A DNA stretch of 36,455 nucleotides, taken from positions 1-36,455 of IMG/VR virus record IMGVR_UViG_3300042691_023891; one strand, given 5' to 3'. Source of the stretch: a virus. The notes under the pieces were generated by a model, which was given only the letters and a program-made list of their open reading frames with translations, was not told where the DNA came from and did not search any database. This document shows positions 28,863 through 36,324 of the stretch, in pieces. Made by a program: the position numbers and the translations under genes. How positions within the stretch are numbered: position 1 is the stretch's first letter; every line of letters starts with the position of its first letter.

Positions 28863-30206
28863 TCAACCCCTCTCGCGCGCGCGCTTTTTCAAGTGCGCCG
28901 CCACAATGTCGCCTATCCGAACCTGCATCTGGCCCGTGCCGATGCCGGTGATTTCATGGGCCGGATCGGGCGGCGGCGGCGCGGCTTTCATCTCGCGCCA
29001 GGCCATGGCCAGATACCGGAAGGCGTCCGCAGTATGGCTCGTCCAATCGTGCCGAGGCCGGTCCTTGAACGCCCGCGTCTTCTCGTCGTAGTCCGCGCGA
29101 TATTGCCGCAGGGCTTCAAGCCCATCCTTGCAGCGGATCGCGTCGAACCGGCACCGCGCCATGGTCACGCGCGCCGCGTTGATGCCGTCCATGACCTGCC
29201 CCGCCGGCAGCACCCGAGGCCAGCGCCCCGTCAACGTCTTCAGCGTCTCGATCCGCGTCCGGCCCGTGCCGAGATCCCGCGCCTGCGCATCGTGTGGCAC
29301 ATAGTGCGTGCCGTAGGTGTAGCCGCGCTCTGCCAGCACGGCCGCGTAATGCGGCAGGCCATGCCCGTGCGCCTCGTAGTGGTCCACCACATGGATCGAC
29401 GGCCCGACCACCTGGAAAAACCAGATCGCAGTGCTATCGCCAATGCCGAGGTCCCACGCCGTATGCACCGGCACCGCCGGGTCAACGGGAACCTCGCCCA
29501 CGCGGCCAGCGCGCTCGGCTTCCGCGATCTCCTTGCCGAAGTAAGCGCCGAGGATCGCGGCGTCGAAGCTGCATTCAAACTCTTGTGCGTATTGTTCGGG
29601 CGTCATCTCTGCCCGAGCGCCGTCTAGTTCCTCTTGCGGCAAAATGCCCGTCTCTGACGCGCGGTAGATAGCGTGAAACCAGCCATCAAACTGGCGCGCC
29701 CGCTCCATCGTGTCGAAGAAGGCGTTTCGCCCCTTGGGGGTGCCAATAAACGTTGCCCACCCCCGATAGTCCGCGAGCATCGGGCGGATTACCTCGCCCC
29801 ACACGCCGGGGCGCATGTCCGCAAACTCGTCTAGCACAACGCCGTCAAGGAACGCGCCGCGAAGCCGGTCCGGGTTATCGGCACCGTGAATGCGGATGCG
29901 AGCCCCGTTGACCAACTCCACCCACAACTCACCTTCGTTCTTGTCGCGCATAGCAGGCTTGGCGAAGCTCAGCAGATAGCCCCACGCCACTTCCTTCGCC
30001 TGCGCCAAGTAAGGCGCGACATAGGCGTATCGGGTCGGCGGCCCGGCGCGACGGGTCTCCAATGCCCGCTTGATCATATCGTTGACGCACGCGACCGTCT
30101 TGCCGCACCGCCGATGCGCAGCCATCGCGGCCCAACGCTCGGACCGCATGTGATACGGGACGAAGACCTTTCGCGGCCCGTATGGGATTACGACGGGGGC
30201 AGCCAA
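28863..30206 (-). CDS. Terminase large subunit, 447 aa
   Basis: Packaging motor: ATPase plus nuclease. Walker A HRRCGKT (31-37), Walker B VVLDE (123-127) with FADM after it, coupling motif FIGTPKGRNAFF (153-164). Nuclease acids: Asp252 (AWDLGIGDST) and Asp394 (TADAFRYLAM). It overlaps the small subunit by 19 bases and begins with a TTG; an in-frame ATG at codon 20 would lose the conserved VVIPYGPRKVFVPYH start. The motor docks on the portal encoded downstream and cuts the DNA at the end of each packaging round. Confidence 0.95.
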   Translation of the reverse strand: MAAPVVIPYGPRKVFVPYHMRSERWAAMAAHRRCGKTVACVNDMIKRALETRRAGPPTRYAYVAPYLAQAKEVAWGYLLSFAKPAMRDKNEGELWVELVNGARIRIHGADNPDRLRGAFLDGVVLDEFADMRPGVWGEVIRPMLADYRGWATFIGTPKGRNAFFDTMERARQFDGWFHAIYRASETGILPQEELDGARAEMTPEQYAQEFECSFDAAILGAYFGKEIAEAERAGRVGEVPVDPAVPVHTAWDLGIGDSTAIWFFQVVGPSIHVVDHYEAHGHGLPHYAAVLAERGYTYGTHYVPHDAQARDLGTGRTRIETLKTLTGRWPRVLPAGQVMDGINAARVTMARCRFDAIRCKDGLEALRQYRADYDEKTRAFKDRPRHDWTSHTADAFRYLAMAWREMKAAPPPPDPAHEITGIGTGQMQVRIGDIVAAHLKKRARERG

Positions 30207-30496
30207 GTGAACACCACCGCCCCGCCATCGGCGCCCTTGACAGTGTTATCCACCGCAGCCAGCGCCGGCTTTTCGTAGCGGATTGCCGCCTTCGCGGCGT
30301 CAACCCGAAGGTCAATCGGCCGCTCGGGGTCCTTGTAAACCGCCATCAGCAGCGCGTGCGCATCACCTTCAAAGGCGGCAGGGATGGCGCCCTCAATAGC
30401 CTCCGCGATCTCCTGCATGGCTTCCCGGCGCTCCGCCGTCAGCCTGTTCTTGGCACCCGGCGGCCTGCCGCGCGGGCGCCCCGTCCGAATGCCCAT
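30188..30496 (-). CDS. Terminase small subunit (AT-hook-like N-terminus), 102 aa
   Basis: The basic N-terminus MGIRTGRPRGRPPGAKNRL contains two GRP-type AT-hook elements, which would grip the minor groove near the packaging site. The next 60 residues are helical (AERREAMQEIAEAIEGAIPA, DLRVDAAKAAIRYEKPALAA), as in oligomeric small terminases. It ends beta-like (GADGGAVVFTWLPPS). It overlaps the large subunit. This short hooked type occurs in several podoviruses. No pac or cos site can be assigned from sequence alone. Confidence 0.85.
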   Translation of the reverse strand: MGIRTGRPRGRPPGAKNRLTAERREAMQEIAEAIEGAIPAAFEGDAHALLMAVYKDPERPIDLRVDAAKAAIRYEKPALAAVDNTVKGADGGAVVFTWLPPS

Positions 30497-30517
30497 TTTC
30501 CATTTTCCGCCAATAAA

Positions 30518-30985
30518 TTATTGGGCGCCGCGCCTCATGTATGCGGCGATGGCTTCGAAAACCTCTGGCGCAGCGCAGTCCGATTTGATGCGGTTAGCCA
30601 GCCACGAAATGACCGCGACATTTCCGCGCACATACCCCCTTGCCGGGTCTATGCGGTCAATAGTCGGCGTATCATCCGCCAATTTACCGCGCCCTTGGCG
30701 CAAAGGCGTCCCAAGAACTGGGCAAGTCGGCGGAACAACAATATCGCCGTCCACAAGATCAAACGGCAGCCCGCGCTTTTTTGCGCGCGCCCTACACTCG
30801 ATCAGCAAAGCGTGTCCGATATCGCTATTTCGCCGCTCTTTGCGGCGCTCTAGATACTCTGGCCTCGTGTAGACCGTCCGCATACAATCGCGGCACCAAT
30901 TGTTCCGGCCGGTCTTTCGGCCAGCGTTGCGAGAGAAGCCGTCTTCTGGCTTTTTAGATTTGCAACCTGAGCACCACAGCGTCAT
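30518..30985 (-). CDS. HNH endonuclease with N-terminal zinc ribbon, 155 aa
   Basis: Residues 5-34 form a four-Cys zinc knuckle (WCSGC and WCRDCMR). The catalytic core follows: RARAKKRGLPFDLVDGDI, CPVLGTPL, then PTIDRIDPARGYVRGNVAVI and SWLANRIKSD. The D-R-I-D, G-Y-x-x-G-N and N-x-x-K-S-D elements make the beta-beta-alpha HNH fold. HNH genes next to terminase are common and can assist packaging (as in HK97 gp74) or move as homing endonucleases. The gene is A/T-richer than its neighbours (35 G/C of 60 bases at 30541-30600), which favours later arrival. Confidence 0.85.
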   Translation of the reverse strand: MTLWCSGCKSKKPEDGFSRNAGRKTGRNNWCRDCMRTVYTRPEYLERRKERRNSDIGHALLIECRARAKKRGLPFDLVDGDIVVPPTCPVLGTPLRQGRGKLADDTPTIDRIDPARGYVRGNVAVISWLANRIKSDCAAPEVFEAIAAYMRRGAQ

Positions 30986-31015
30986 TTGACGAATGTGGGT
31001 ATTCGTCCAATCGTT

Positions 31016-31072
31016 TCAAGACCAGCAGCCCTTGCCGCCCTTACCTTTGCGCTTGTCGCGATGTCCGCTCAT
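31016..31072 (-). CDS. Very short basic peptide of 18 aa (or 44 aa from an earlier ATG)
   Basis: ATG at 31072 encodes MSGHRDKRKGKGGKGCWS, strongly basic, with GGAGG seven bases upstream. A second in-frame ATG at 31150 with TAGGAG seven bases upstream would give 44 residues. In that case the terminator hairpin at 31088-31121 lies inside the coding region. The gene follows the replication operon terminator and precedes HNH, so it may be the first late gene. Its size leaves function open (nucleic-acid binding is plausible from charge). Confidence 0.5.
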   Translation of the reverse strand: MSGHRDKRKGKGGKGCWS

Positions 31073-31087
31073 GGATGCCTCCGAACA

Positions 31088-31121
31088 CGAAAAAGCCCGC
31101 GCGGCGCGGGGCCGGCGGGCT
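31088..31121 (-). terminator. Terminator of the replication operon
   Basis: On the minus strand AGCCCGC pairs with GCGGGCT (7 bp perfect, with a possible inner CGGC/GCCG) and is followed by TTTTT. It lies about 70 bases after the last replication-operon gene. It is also inside the possible 44-codon reading frame starting at 31150, so translation could oppose it. Confidence 0.85.
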
Positions 31122-31194
31122 CTAAGCTCCGGGCGCAATTCGCCCGTCATGATCTGGCTCCTATCACGGCCCGTCGCCCAAGTCAAGCGGTATT

Positions 31195-31590
31195 TCAGCG
31201 CCAGAGTCGCTTGCCGATGGCGCCCAGCCCTTCCCGCCACAGCGGCACCGGATTGCGCCCATGCGGCCATTCCCCCATGCACAGCACGAGAATGGGCCAC
31301 TGGCTTTGCTTCGGCGCGAGCGCCATCAGGGCGTCAAACTCGGCCTTGGCGTCGGGACACGGCTCCTTGCTGCCGCCGTCGCCGCGCGTGTGCGGCATCT
31401 TGCCGCCGCCCTTGCCGTATAGCTCGGCCATGTAGCTGGCCGTGGCGCATTGGTCCGGCGTCAGAATGCCCAGATCCCGCAAATGGGCGATCAGGTATTC
31501 CGAGACCTCCAGCCGGAATTCGCCCGCCTCGTCGCCGGGCACGATGCGCGCCTGGCGGTTGCCGGGCAGGGTCACGGTGTCAGCCATCAT
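31195..31590 (-). CDS. Last gene of the replication operon, 131 aa, unknown
   Basis: Starts at the ATG overlapping the stop of the previous gene (ATGATG). Sequence MMADTVTLPGNRQARIVPGD leads to a beta-helical part EFRLEVSEYLIAHLRDLGIL and TPDQCATASYMAELYGKGGG. It ends in a Trp-rich segment (KQSQWPILVLCMGEWPHGR) and a basic helix GLGAIGKRLWR. No catalytic or membrane motif is certain. It is the last gene before the terminator. It could be an NTP-related or DNA-packaging accessory, but nothing visible decides this. Confidence 0.65.
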   Translation of the reverse strand: MMADTVTLPGNRQARIVPGDEAGEFRLEVSEYLIAHLRDLGILTPDQCATASYMAELYGKGGGKMPHTRGDGGSKEPCPDAKAEFDALMALAPKQSQWPILVLCMGEWPHGRNPVPLWREGLGAIGKRLWR

Positions 31591-31787
31591 CCCTTGCCCT
31601 CCGGCTCCGGTTCCATGCACGCGATGGCGTCGGCTGCGCGGATGAGCCAAGCCGCGCCGACCTCCCCCGCTTCCTTGGCCAGCGACACAAGCGCCGCGTA
31701 AGCGTCAATCTGCGCCGCCTCGTATCCCTCGAGCCAAGCCTCGGCCTCGGCCATGGTGCGCTCACGGCGGGATCGGCGGGCGGTCAT
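31587..31787 (-). CDS. Small protein of 66 aa, unknown
   Basis: ATGA-coupled to its neighbours. A basic start (MTARRSRRERTM) is followed by a helical body (AEAEAWLEGYEAAQIDAYAA, KEAGEVGAAWLIRAADAIA) and an acidic end MEPEPEGKG. No motif. One of a row of six small genes in the early leftward operon downstream of the primase. Confidence 0.55.
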   Translation of the reverse strand: MTARRSRRERTMAEAEAWLEGYEAAQIDAYAALVSLAKEAGEVGAAWLIRAADAIACMEPEPEGKG

Positions 31788-31993
31788 GCCCCGCGCTCCC
31801 CGTCGCGCGCGGACGCAAGCGCGGCGCGGGCGGCCGGCAACGCCTGCTCAACCTCGCAATGGTCGCCGGGCAGTTCGCACGCCATGACAAGCGCATCCAG
31901 CGCCGCCCGCAGCCGCTCGATCTCGGCGGCGGCCTCCTCCTTGCTGACAAGCCGGCCCGCGCCCCGCAGCCGCTCCACGATGTCCGCGCTCAC
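31784..31993 (-). CDS. Small coiled protein of 69 aa, unknown
   Basis: Starts with a GTG that overlaps the upstream stop. MSADIVERLRGAGRLVSKEE runs into AAAEIERLRAALDALVMACE, a heptad-like helix. The opening MSADIVERLR resembles early proteins related to the Ead/Ea22 group in phages (from memory). It ends in an Ala-rich helix. No further evidence of function. Confidence 0.6.
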   Translation of the reverse strand: MSADIVERLRGAGRLVSKEEAAAEIERLRAALDALVMACELPGDHCEVEQALPAARAALASARDGERGA

Positions 31994-32319
31994 GCCCGAT
32001 CTCCGTTGTCTGACGCGCCCGGCCGCGCGCGTGTTTGTTGCGAATGATTCGCAATTGCATCTGGCTCTCTCACCGCCCGCTCAAGCGTCGCGGCGGCGTT
32101 CGCGAACAAATCCAGCCGCAGATATTCGGCGGCCTGCGTGATGGCGTCGCGGAGCCGCGCAATATCCGCGTCCCGCTCGGCCACGGCGCGGAGTTGCCAG
32201 CGTCCGGGCGTGACCTCGGCCACGGGCCATAAATCCTGCGGGTTCGTGCCTGCGATGTTCGGGCTACCCCGCACCACATGCGCGCTGCGCTCGGCGGCGG
32301 CGTCGGATTGCTCAGGCAT
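31990..32319 (-). CDS. Early protein of 109 aa, unknown
   Basis: Start at ATG 32319 with GGGAG nine bases upstream, overlapping the zinc protein gene by eight bases. The middle contains VTPGRWQLRAVAERDADIAR, a stretch similar in style to Ea22-like phage proteins. A helix LRDAITQAAEYLRLDLFANA and TLERAVREPDAIANHSQQ follow, then a Arg/Asp-rich tail. No catalytic or Cys signature. Confidence 0.6.
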   Translation of the reverse strand: MPEQSDAAAERSAHVVRGSPNIAGTNPQDLWPVAEVTPGRWQLRAVAERDADIARLRDAITQAAEYLRLDLFANAAATLERAVREPDAIANHSQQTRARPGASDNGDRA

Positions 32320-32539
32320 AGAAGCTCCCCTTCTGCCCCGTGGCGTTCGACCGCGTGCATGCAAGCGTGTGGTCGCTATGGTGCGGGCACCGCTTGTTGC
32401 CGCAGATTTCGCAGGCGTAGCGCCAGCCCTTGCGGTGCGGGCCTGCTAGTCGTTCTTGCCAAGGCGTCTCGGCCGGCAGGCTTGCGGCCCATTCGGTTTG
32501 ACATTTCAGGCAGCCACACGGCGCGGGTTGTTCGCTCAC
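32312..32539 (-). CDS. Cys/His-rich zinc-binding phage protein, 75 aa
   Basis: Cysteines at 8, 10, 13, 43, 46, 51 and 60 together with His53, His54 and His57 form two metal-site groups: CGCLKC and CEICGNKRCPHHSDH. The second string, with LACTRSNATGQ after it, is very like a short protein found in many proteobacterial phages (CGNKRCPH-x-x-DH-x-LACT). Its role is unknown; nucleic-acid or host-protein binding is plausible. ATGA-coupled to the 73-aa gene. Confidence 0.75.
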   Translation of the reverse strand: MSEQPAPCGCLKCQTEWAASLPAETPWQERLAGPHRKGWRYACEICGNKRCPHHSDHTLACTRSNATGQKGSFYA

Positions 32540-32757
32540 GGCTTATCCCCCGGCTGCATTTTCGCTATTGCGTCCGCGGCGGCTTCGATGGCGCCAACGT
32601 TGCTAAACATGATCGCCCGCGTATCGCCGCTCACGCGCATCGCCTCGGCGCGCGTGGTGGCGGCGTAGTGGCGCAGGTAGTCCAGCACCTGCGCCCGGCA
32701 TGCGTGCCAGTCAGGCGGCGGCGCTGGCGGCGGGGTGCGGCGGAACCAAGACATCAT
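32536..32757 (-). CDS. Small protein of 73 aa, unknown
   Basis: Begins MMSWFRRTPPPAPPPDWHAC, a Pro-rich basic start, then a helix RAQVLDYLRHYAATTRAEA and SNVGAIEAAADAIAKMQPGD. The longer open frame to 33144 is not used: the ATG here overlaps the stop of the preceding gene (ATGATG). No family recognised. Confidence 0.58.
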   Translation of the reverse strand: MMSWFRRTPPPAPPPDWHACRAQVLDYLRHYAATTRAEAMRVSGDTRAIMFSNVGAIEAAADAIAKMQPGDKP

Positions 32758-32969
32758 GCGGCGGCTCCCTGCGCCTTCCGCCTGTAGGCGTCTGCGGCGC
32801 GCTGTGCTGCGTTGGCGAATGCGGTGAGGTATTCGCGCGATGCCGGGTCGAGATCCGGCACGCTGGCCACGACCTGGCGGCGTGTGTCGGCCTTCATCGC
32901 GAAGAAGGCGGCGGCATCGTCGGCAAGGTGGCGCTCCGCCGTTTGCTGCGGCGTCTCGTCTTCGGTCAT
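32754..32969 (-). CDS. Small helical protein of 71 aa, unknown
   Basis: ATGA-coupled at both ends. MTEDETPQQTAERHLADDAA is followed by AAFFAMKADTRRQVVASVPD and SREYLTAFANAAQRAADAYR. The chain is acidic at the start and basic at the end and wholly helical. It is likely a small accessory early protein. No motif to assign function. Confidence 0.58.
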   Translation of the reverse strand: MTEDETPQQTAERHLADDAAAFFAMKADTRRQVVASVPDLDPASREYLTAFANAAQRAADAYRRKAQGAAA

Positions 32970-33250
32970 CGCTTCCACCCCTGCCGGTGGCGCCCGTGGT
33001 TGAGGCACTGATCCAAACTGGCCGAGACGAGCCCGGCGGGGAGGTCGTCCAGACCGGCGCCGGACTTCTCCCATGCCTCCCATGCGGCACGCCTTGCCGC
33101 CTTGCTCGCCCATCGGGCGGCGGGGTCACCCTCTCGGGGGACACGAGGGGGACATGGGGACGTGTCTATAGACACACGTCCCCCTTGTCCCCCAAGGGAC
33201 GTCCCCTGGGGGACATCGTGTCCCCATACTTCAAACAGGGTTTTTTGCAT
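32966..33250 (-). CDS. Protein of 94 aa encoded across the GGGGACA repeat cluster
   Basis: The ATG at 33250 overlaps the end of the primase gene (the ATG lies 20 bases inside). The N-terminal 40 residues, MQKTLFEVWGHDVPQGTSLG then GQGGRVSIDTSPCPPRVPRE, are low complexity because they translate the repeat DNA. The C-terminal half is helical and basic: AARWASKAARRAAWEAWEKS, LDDLPAGLVSASLDQCLNHG. In similar phages the reading frame after the primase is often of this kind, so the repeats are probably the functional part. Protein role unknown. Confidence 0.6.
   Translation of the reverse strand: MQKTLFEVWGHDVPQGTSLGGQGGRVSIDTSPCPPRVPREGDPAARWASKAARRAAWEAWEKSGAGLDDLPAGLVSASLDQCLNHGRHRQGWKR
33136..33225. 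repeat. GGGGACA/TGTCCCC inverted-repeat cluster, candidate replication origin
   Basis: About 90 bases contain at least six copies of GGGGACA or its complement, arranged as nested inverted repeats around the centre GTGTCTATAGACAC (33162-33175). A perfect GGGACGTCCC palindrome lies at 33196-33205. Two further copies lie inside the primase gene (33423-33430 and 33440-33446). Clustered short repeats beside a primase-helicase gene suggest an origin or a site bound by that protein. Confidence 0.6.
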
Positions 33251-35201
33251 CTGCGATCCATGCCCAATCATCGAACACGCCGACAGCATCGGCTTGCCGC
33301 AACTCATTGATTGCGCGTTGAAAGGCCTTCTTCTTGGCTTGATAGTTGTCTAGATGACTGCGCTGGTAGAAGGCTTGCCGCCACGCATCCACGCGAACCG
33401 CACGCGCCCAATTAGGGACGTTGGGGGACACGAGTGGTTGTCCCCCTGCGATGACCGCCTCTTGCAGCGCAGCAAGCCCAAACTTCGCGCCTTGCGAGAG
33501 TTGTAGGCCCTTCCTTACAACCACCTCGGACGGCATCACGACGCAGGAAGTGACCGGCTTACCCCGGCGGTTTTTGCCCAGCTCGATCGCATGCAGGGTG
33601 AACGACCACTCGCCTTCGATCTCTAGCTCGCGCTGCTTCGTGACGCGGGCGGTGGATGGGCTGTCCTTGTTCTCGCGGCTGATCTCGATCTCGGTGTCGG
33701 TCGCGGCGCGTAGGAGGCTATGCCCGCGGGCACCCTGCGCCTGGTCCTTGCCGCAGTGGTGTATCCACGAGACGTGCGCCTGCGTGACCTGCTGGACGCG
33801 CGTCCCATTGGTGACGAGTGCGCCCATGTCCTCGGGGCTGTTCTCGTTGCCGCCGGCCATGGCGCGGGAAAGGGTGTCGAAGATCACCCACACAACAGGG
33901 CAACCCATGGCGCCAGCGGCTTCGCGGATGGCGTCTATGACCCGCTCGGTATCGGCGGCGGGGTCCAGCATGTTGACGGCTACAGGGATGACCGCAAACG
34001 GCACGCCTGCGCCTTCCAAGCCGTGGTGCTTCTTCCACGCCGCGACGCGGTTCTGGATGCCGTAGGAGCCTTCCAGGGCGCAGTAGATGACGCCGCCGCC
34101 TTCGATGTCCCGGCCGTTCCATGCGCGCCCCGTGGCGACGTGCATGGCGAGGTCGGACGCCCAGAACGTCTTGCCGCAGTTGCTCGGGCCATAGATGACG
34201 GACATGCCGCCCTTGATCAGCAGCCCTTCAACAAAATCGTCGGCGCCGAGGGATGGGCGGATGTCCGGCCAATAGACCAGCGGCAGCGTTCGCGGCTGCC
34301 CGCCGTCTGTCAGAGGCGCGGTCTCGCCGCGGAACTGCCCCGAACCGGGTGCGGGCGCACTCGGGGCCACATGCGGATGCGCGGCGGTGGAGGTATGCGC
34401 CGCCCGCTCCGGTATCTCGCGCGGGTGCTGCTTGCCGGCAGTCAATCCGCTTTCGATGGTGAGCGCCGTCTCGCGCGGCTCTAGGCCGGCATGTAGCGCG
34501 GCGCGGCGCAGTTCGTCGCGGGCCACGGCTTCGGACAGTGCGTTGACGGCTACCAGCGTGCCAAGGCTGAAAGCTGCGGTGTTGAGGCGGTCGTTGCGCG
34601 TGCCCTCGGCGGCGTTGGCGACGGCCCGGCATTCTTCGTCTAGCGCGGCCTCGGCGTAGCGCGTGAGGCGGTCATGGCGCGGGGGCTGGTATGGCTCGGC
34701 TGGCCGTGGTGGTGGCGCTGGCGGGTCTATCAGGTCCAGCAGCCACCCCGGCGCCGCGCAAGGCATCGCGTCGTCTTCGATGACGTAGCCGGCAGATGGC
34801 GGCATGATCGCGTAACCGCCTTCACCGCGAATATCCACGCCTGGCGCCCACTTGGACGCGCGGTTGCGGATCTGGCGGCCGGCTGGCCAGAGATAGAAGA
34901 AGTGCCAGCCGCCGGACATGCTGCGATGGGTGCGCGTGCGCGGCAGGCGGTGCGCGTTGGCCTGTAGCCATTCGTCGCCGCCGTGCCGCACGTCGATATC
35001 CAGCAGGAACAGCCCCGACCGCTTGCCCATAGGCACGCCGATGAGCGCCGCGCCCGGCTTCGCGAACATGGCGCGCACGGTCGGCACATCCTGCGATGCG
35101 TCGTAAAAGCCGTGCTCCGTGACGGGGCGCTTATTCGCCCCGCACGGGAAGACCGGCCATTGCTGCGCGAGGAAGGCGGCGGCGTCGGCAAGCGGCGTCA
35201 T
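33231..35201 (-). CDS. Primase-polymerase / helicase (Prim-Pol + RepA-like ATPase), 656 aa
   Basis: Residues 1-160 are a bifunctional primase-polymerase domain: PVFPCGANKRPVTEHGF, the metal pair Asp68 and Asp70 (LFLLDIDVR), SGGWHFFY (96-103) and VDIRGEGGYAIMPPS (122-136). Residues 325-570 form a RepA/RecA-type ATPase: Walker A YGPSNCGKT (337-345), Walker B VIFDTLSR (439-446) and an HHCGKDQAQGARGHS motif near the sensor position. The last 100 residues include a helical tail AVRVDAWRQAFYQRSHLDN, possibly winged helix. One protein can thus both prime and unwind at the phage origin. It lies 15 bases after the SSB-like gene. Confidence 0.93.
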   Translation of the reverse strand: MTPLADAAAFLAQQWPVFPCGANKRPVTEHGFYDASQDVPTVRAMFAKPGAALIGVPMGKRSGLFLLDIDVRHGGDEWLQANAHRLPRTRTHRSMSGGWHFFYLWPAGRQIRNRASKWAPGVDIRGEGGYAIMPPSAGYVIEDDAMPCAAPGWLLDLIDPPAPPPRPAEPYQPPRHDRLTRYAEAALDEECRAVANAAEGTRNDRLNTAAFSLGTLVAVNALSEAVARDELRRAALHAGLEPRETALTIESGLTAGKQHPREIPERAAHTSTAAHPHVAPSAPAPGSGQFRGETAPLTDGGQPRTLPLVYWPDIRPSLGADDFVEGLLIKGGMSVIYGPSNCGKTFWASDLAMHVATGRAWNGRDIEGGGVIYCALEGSYGIQNRVAAWKKHHGLEGAGVPFAVIPVAVNMLDPAADTERVIDAIREAAGAMGCPVVWVIFDTLSRAMAGGNENSPEDMGALVTNGTRVQQVTQAHVSWIHHCGKDQAQGARGHSLLRAATDTEIEISRENKDSPSTARVTKQRELEIEGEWSFTLHAIELGKNRRGKPVTSCVVMPSEVVVRKGLQLSQGAKFGLAALQEAVIAGGQPLVSPNVPNWARAVRVDAWRQAFYQRSHLDNYQAKKKAFQRAINELRQADAVGVFDDWAWIADAKNPV

Positions 35202-35216
35202 GCGTTGGCGCCGGCC

Positions 35217-35471
35217 CTAGAAAGGGATGGAGTCGGAATCGTCCAGCGCCGGCTTCTGGCGCTGCGCGGCCGGCTTCGGCGCCTCGGCGGGCGCGTCCTT
35301 CGGCTCGAACGCCAGCGAATACCACTTGCCGTTGTCGTTCTCCTTGAGCCAACCGGAGATCCAATAATCAACGCCGCCGACGGTGGCCTTGCCCTTGATG
35401 TCGGGGTGCGTCTCCTTCTCCTTGCGCTTGTTCGCGCTAATGCTGCCGCTGTTGTCGCGGGTGCCGCTCAT
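35217..35471 (-). CDS. SSB-like single-strand binding protein, 84 aa
   Basis: The ATG at 35471 overlaps the stop of the annealing-protein gene. The core VGGVDYWISGWLKENDNGKW, then YSLAFEPKDAPAE, is compatible with a short OB-like beta domain. The end DDSDSIPF is the acidic tip typical of SSB proteins, which recruits partner enzymes. It is much shorter than cellular SSB, so the OB fold may be reduced. Position between annealing protein and primase fits a replication role. Confidence 0.68.
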   Translation of the reverse strand: MSGTRDNSGSISANKRKEKETHPDIKGKATVGGVDYWISGWLKENDNGKWYSLAFEPKDAPAEAPKPAAQRQKPALDDSDSIPF

Positions 35472-36253
35472 GCTGCCGTCTCCTGGCTCTCGGGTTCTTC
35501 CTGCACATCGGCCAAGTCCGGCGCGACGCGCTGCATGTGTTCCTGCACAATCGCCGACCACTTCTCGCCGCGGCCGGCGTCCACCGCTCGCCAGTAAGCG
35601 GCCTTGACCTTGGGCTGTTCGAGGTAGCCCTTGATGTCGTCCAGGTGGCCGAACTGGCTCAGTTGGTCGTCAAGAAAGCGCAGCGTGAACGGCGTCTCGC
35701 GCGGCGCCGGCTCGATCACGTCAGGGATCACGACGTTGGGCACAGCGCGCGCCTCGGCCGGGATGCCTTCGATCTCGCTCTCGTCAAGGAAGCCGAGCCC
35801 GCAGATGGAAAGCGTCACGCGGCGCTTGGCCTTCGTGATCGCCTTCATCAGCGCATTCGCTCGCGCCTCACCCTGCGCCGGCAGCGGCACCGCGCCGAAA
35901 TCCTCGTCAAAGCGCCCGTCGGGCGTGGTGGCCCGCGCCGTGACCATCACCAGGCCGGCGTCCATGTCCTGCCGGATGACCTGCACAGACACGCGATGCA
36001 GCGCGCGAAGCTGGTCGGTGGCGTCCTTGCGGGCGTAGAGCACCAGCTTGCCGTTAAGGGTGATGTATTCGAACGGCCGGGTAAGCGGGTTCAGGCCGGC
36101 GCTGGCGCAAACCGCGTTGTAGTGCGTCACGCGCTCGCCGTCGGACAGCTTGGCGAGGTCGGCGCGCAGGATGACGTTCGCGAGCGCGGCGCCGGCCGCT
36201 GCGCGATCCACATCGGGCGCGATATCGCGCGCGTTCGTCGTTATTGCATTCAC
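35468..36253 (-). CDS. Probable phage single-strand annealing / recombination protein, 261 aa
   Basis: The start is a GTG with GGAGG eight bases upstream. The core reads YNAVCASAGLNPLTRPFEYI, TLNGKLVLYARKDATDQLRA and LHRVSVQVIRQDMDAGLVMV. It continues to MKAITKAKRRVTLSICGLGF, a conserved block of a widespread phage family placed with SSB and RuvC-like genes. I class it as an annealing protein by that context and by general RecT/ERF-like layout. I cannot confirm the superfamily by eye. The C-terminus is acidic (DVQEEPESQETAA), as in proteins that bind SSB-like partners. Confidence 0.72.
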   Translation of the reverse strand: MNAITTNARDIAPDVDRAAAGAALANVILRADLAKLSDGERVTHYNAVCASAGLNPLTRPFEYITLNGKLVLYARKDATDQLRALHRVSVQVIRQDMDAGLVMVTARATTPDGRFDEDFGAVPLPAQGEARANALMKAITKAKRRVTLSICGLGFLDESEIEGIPAEARAVPNVVIPDVIEPAPRETPFTLRFLDDQLSQFGHLDDIKGYLEQPKVKAAYWRAVDAGRGEKWSAIVQEHMQRVAPDLADVQEEPESQETAA

Positions 36254-36324
36254 TGTCTATCCTCCGTTGGGGTTGGTAGTCTCATGCGTGGCGCGCTCTC
36301 GCCGCCGCATTCCTGTGGGGGCGG

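Noticed and set aside
31158-31186. Late promoter TTGACT-17-TAGGAG before the mini-ORF
   Set aside because: The -35 is good, but TAGGAG is a poor -10 and is better explained as the ribosome site of the ATG at 31150.
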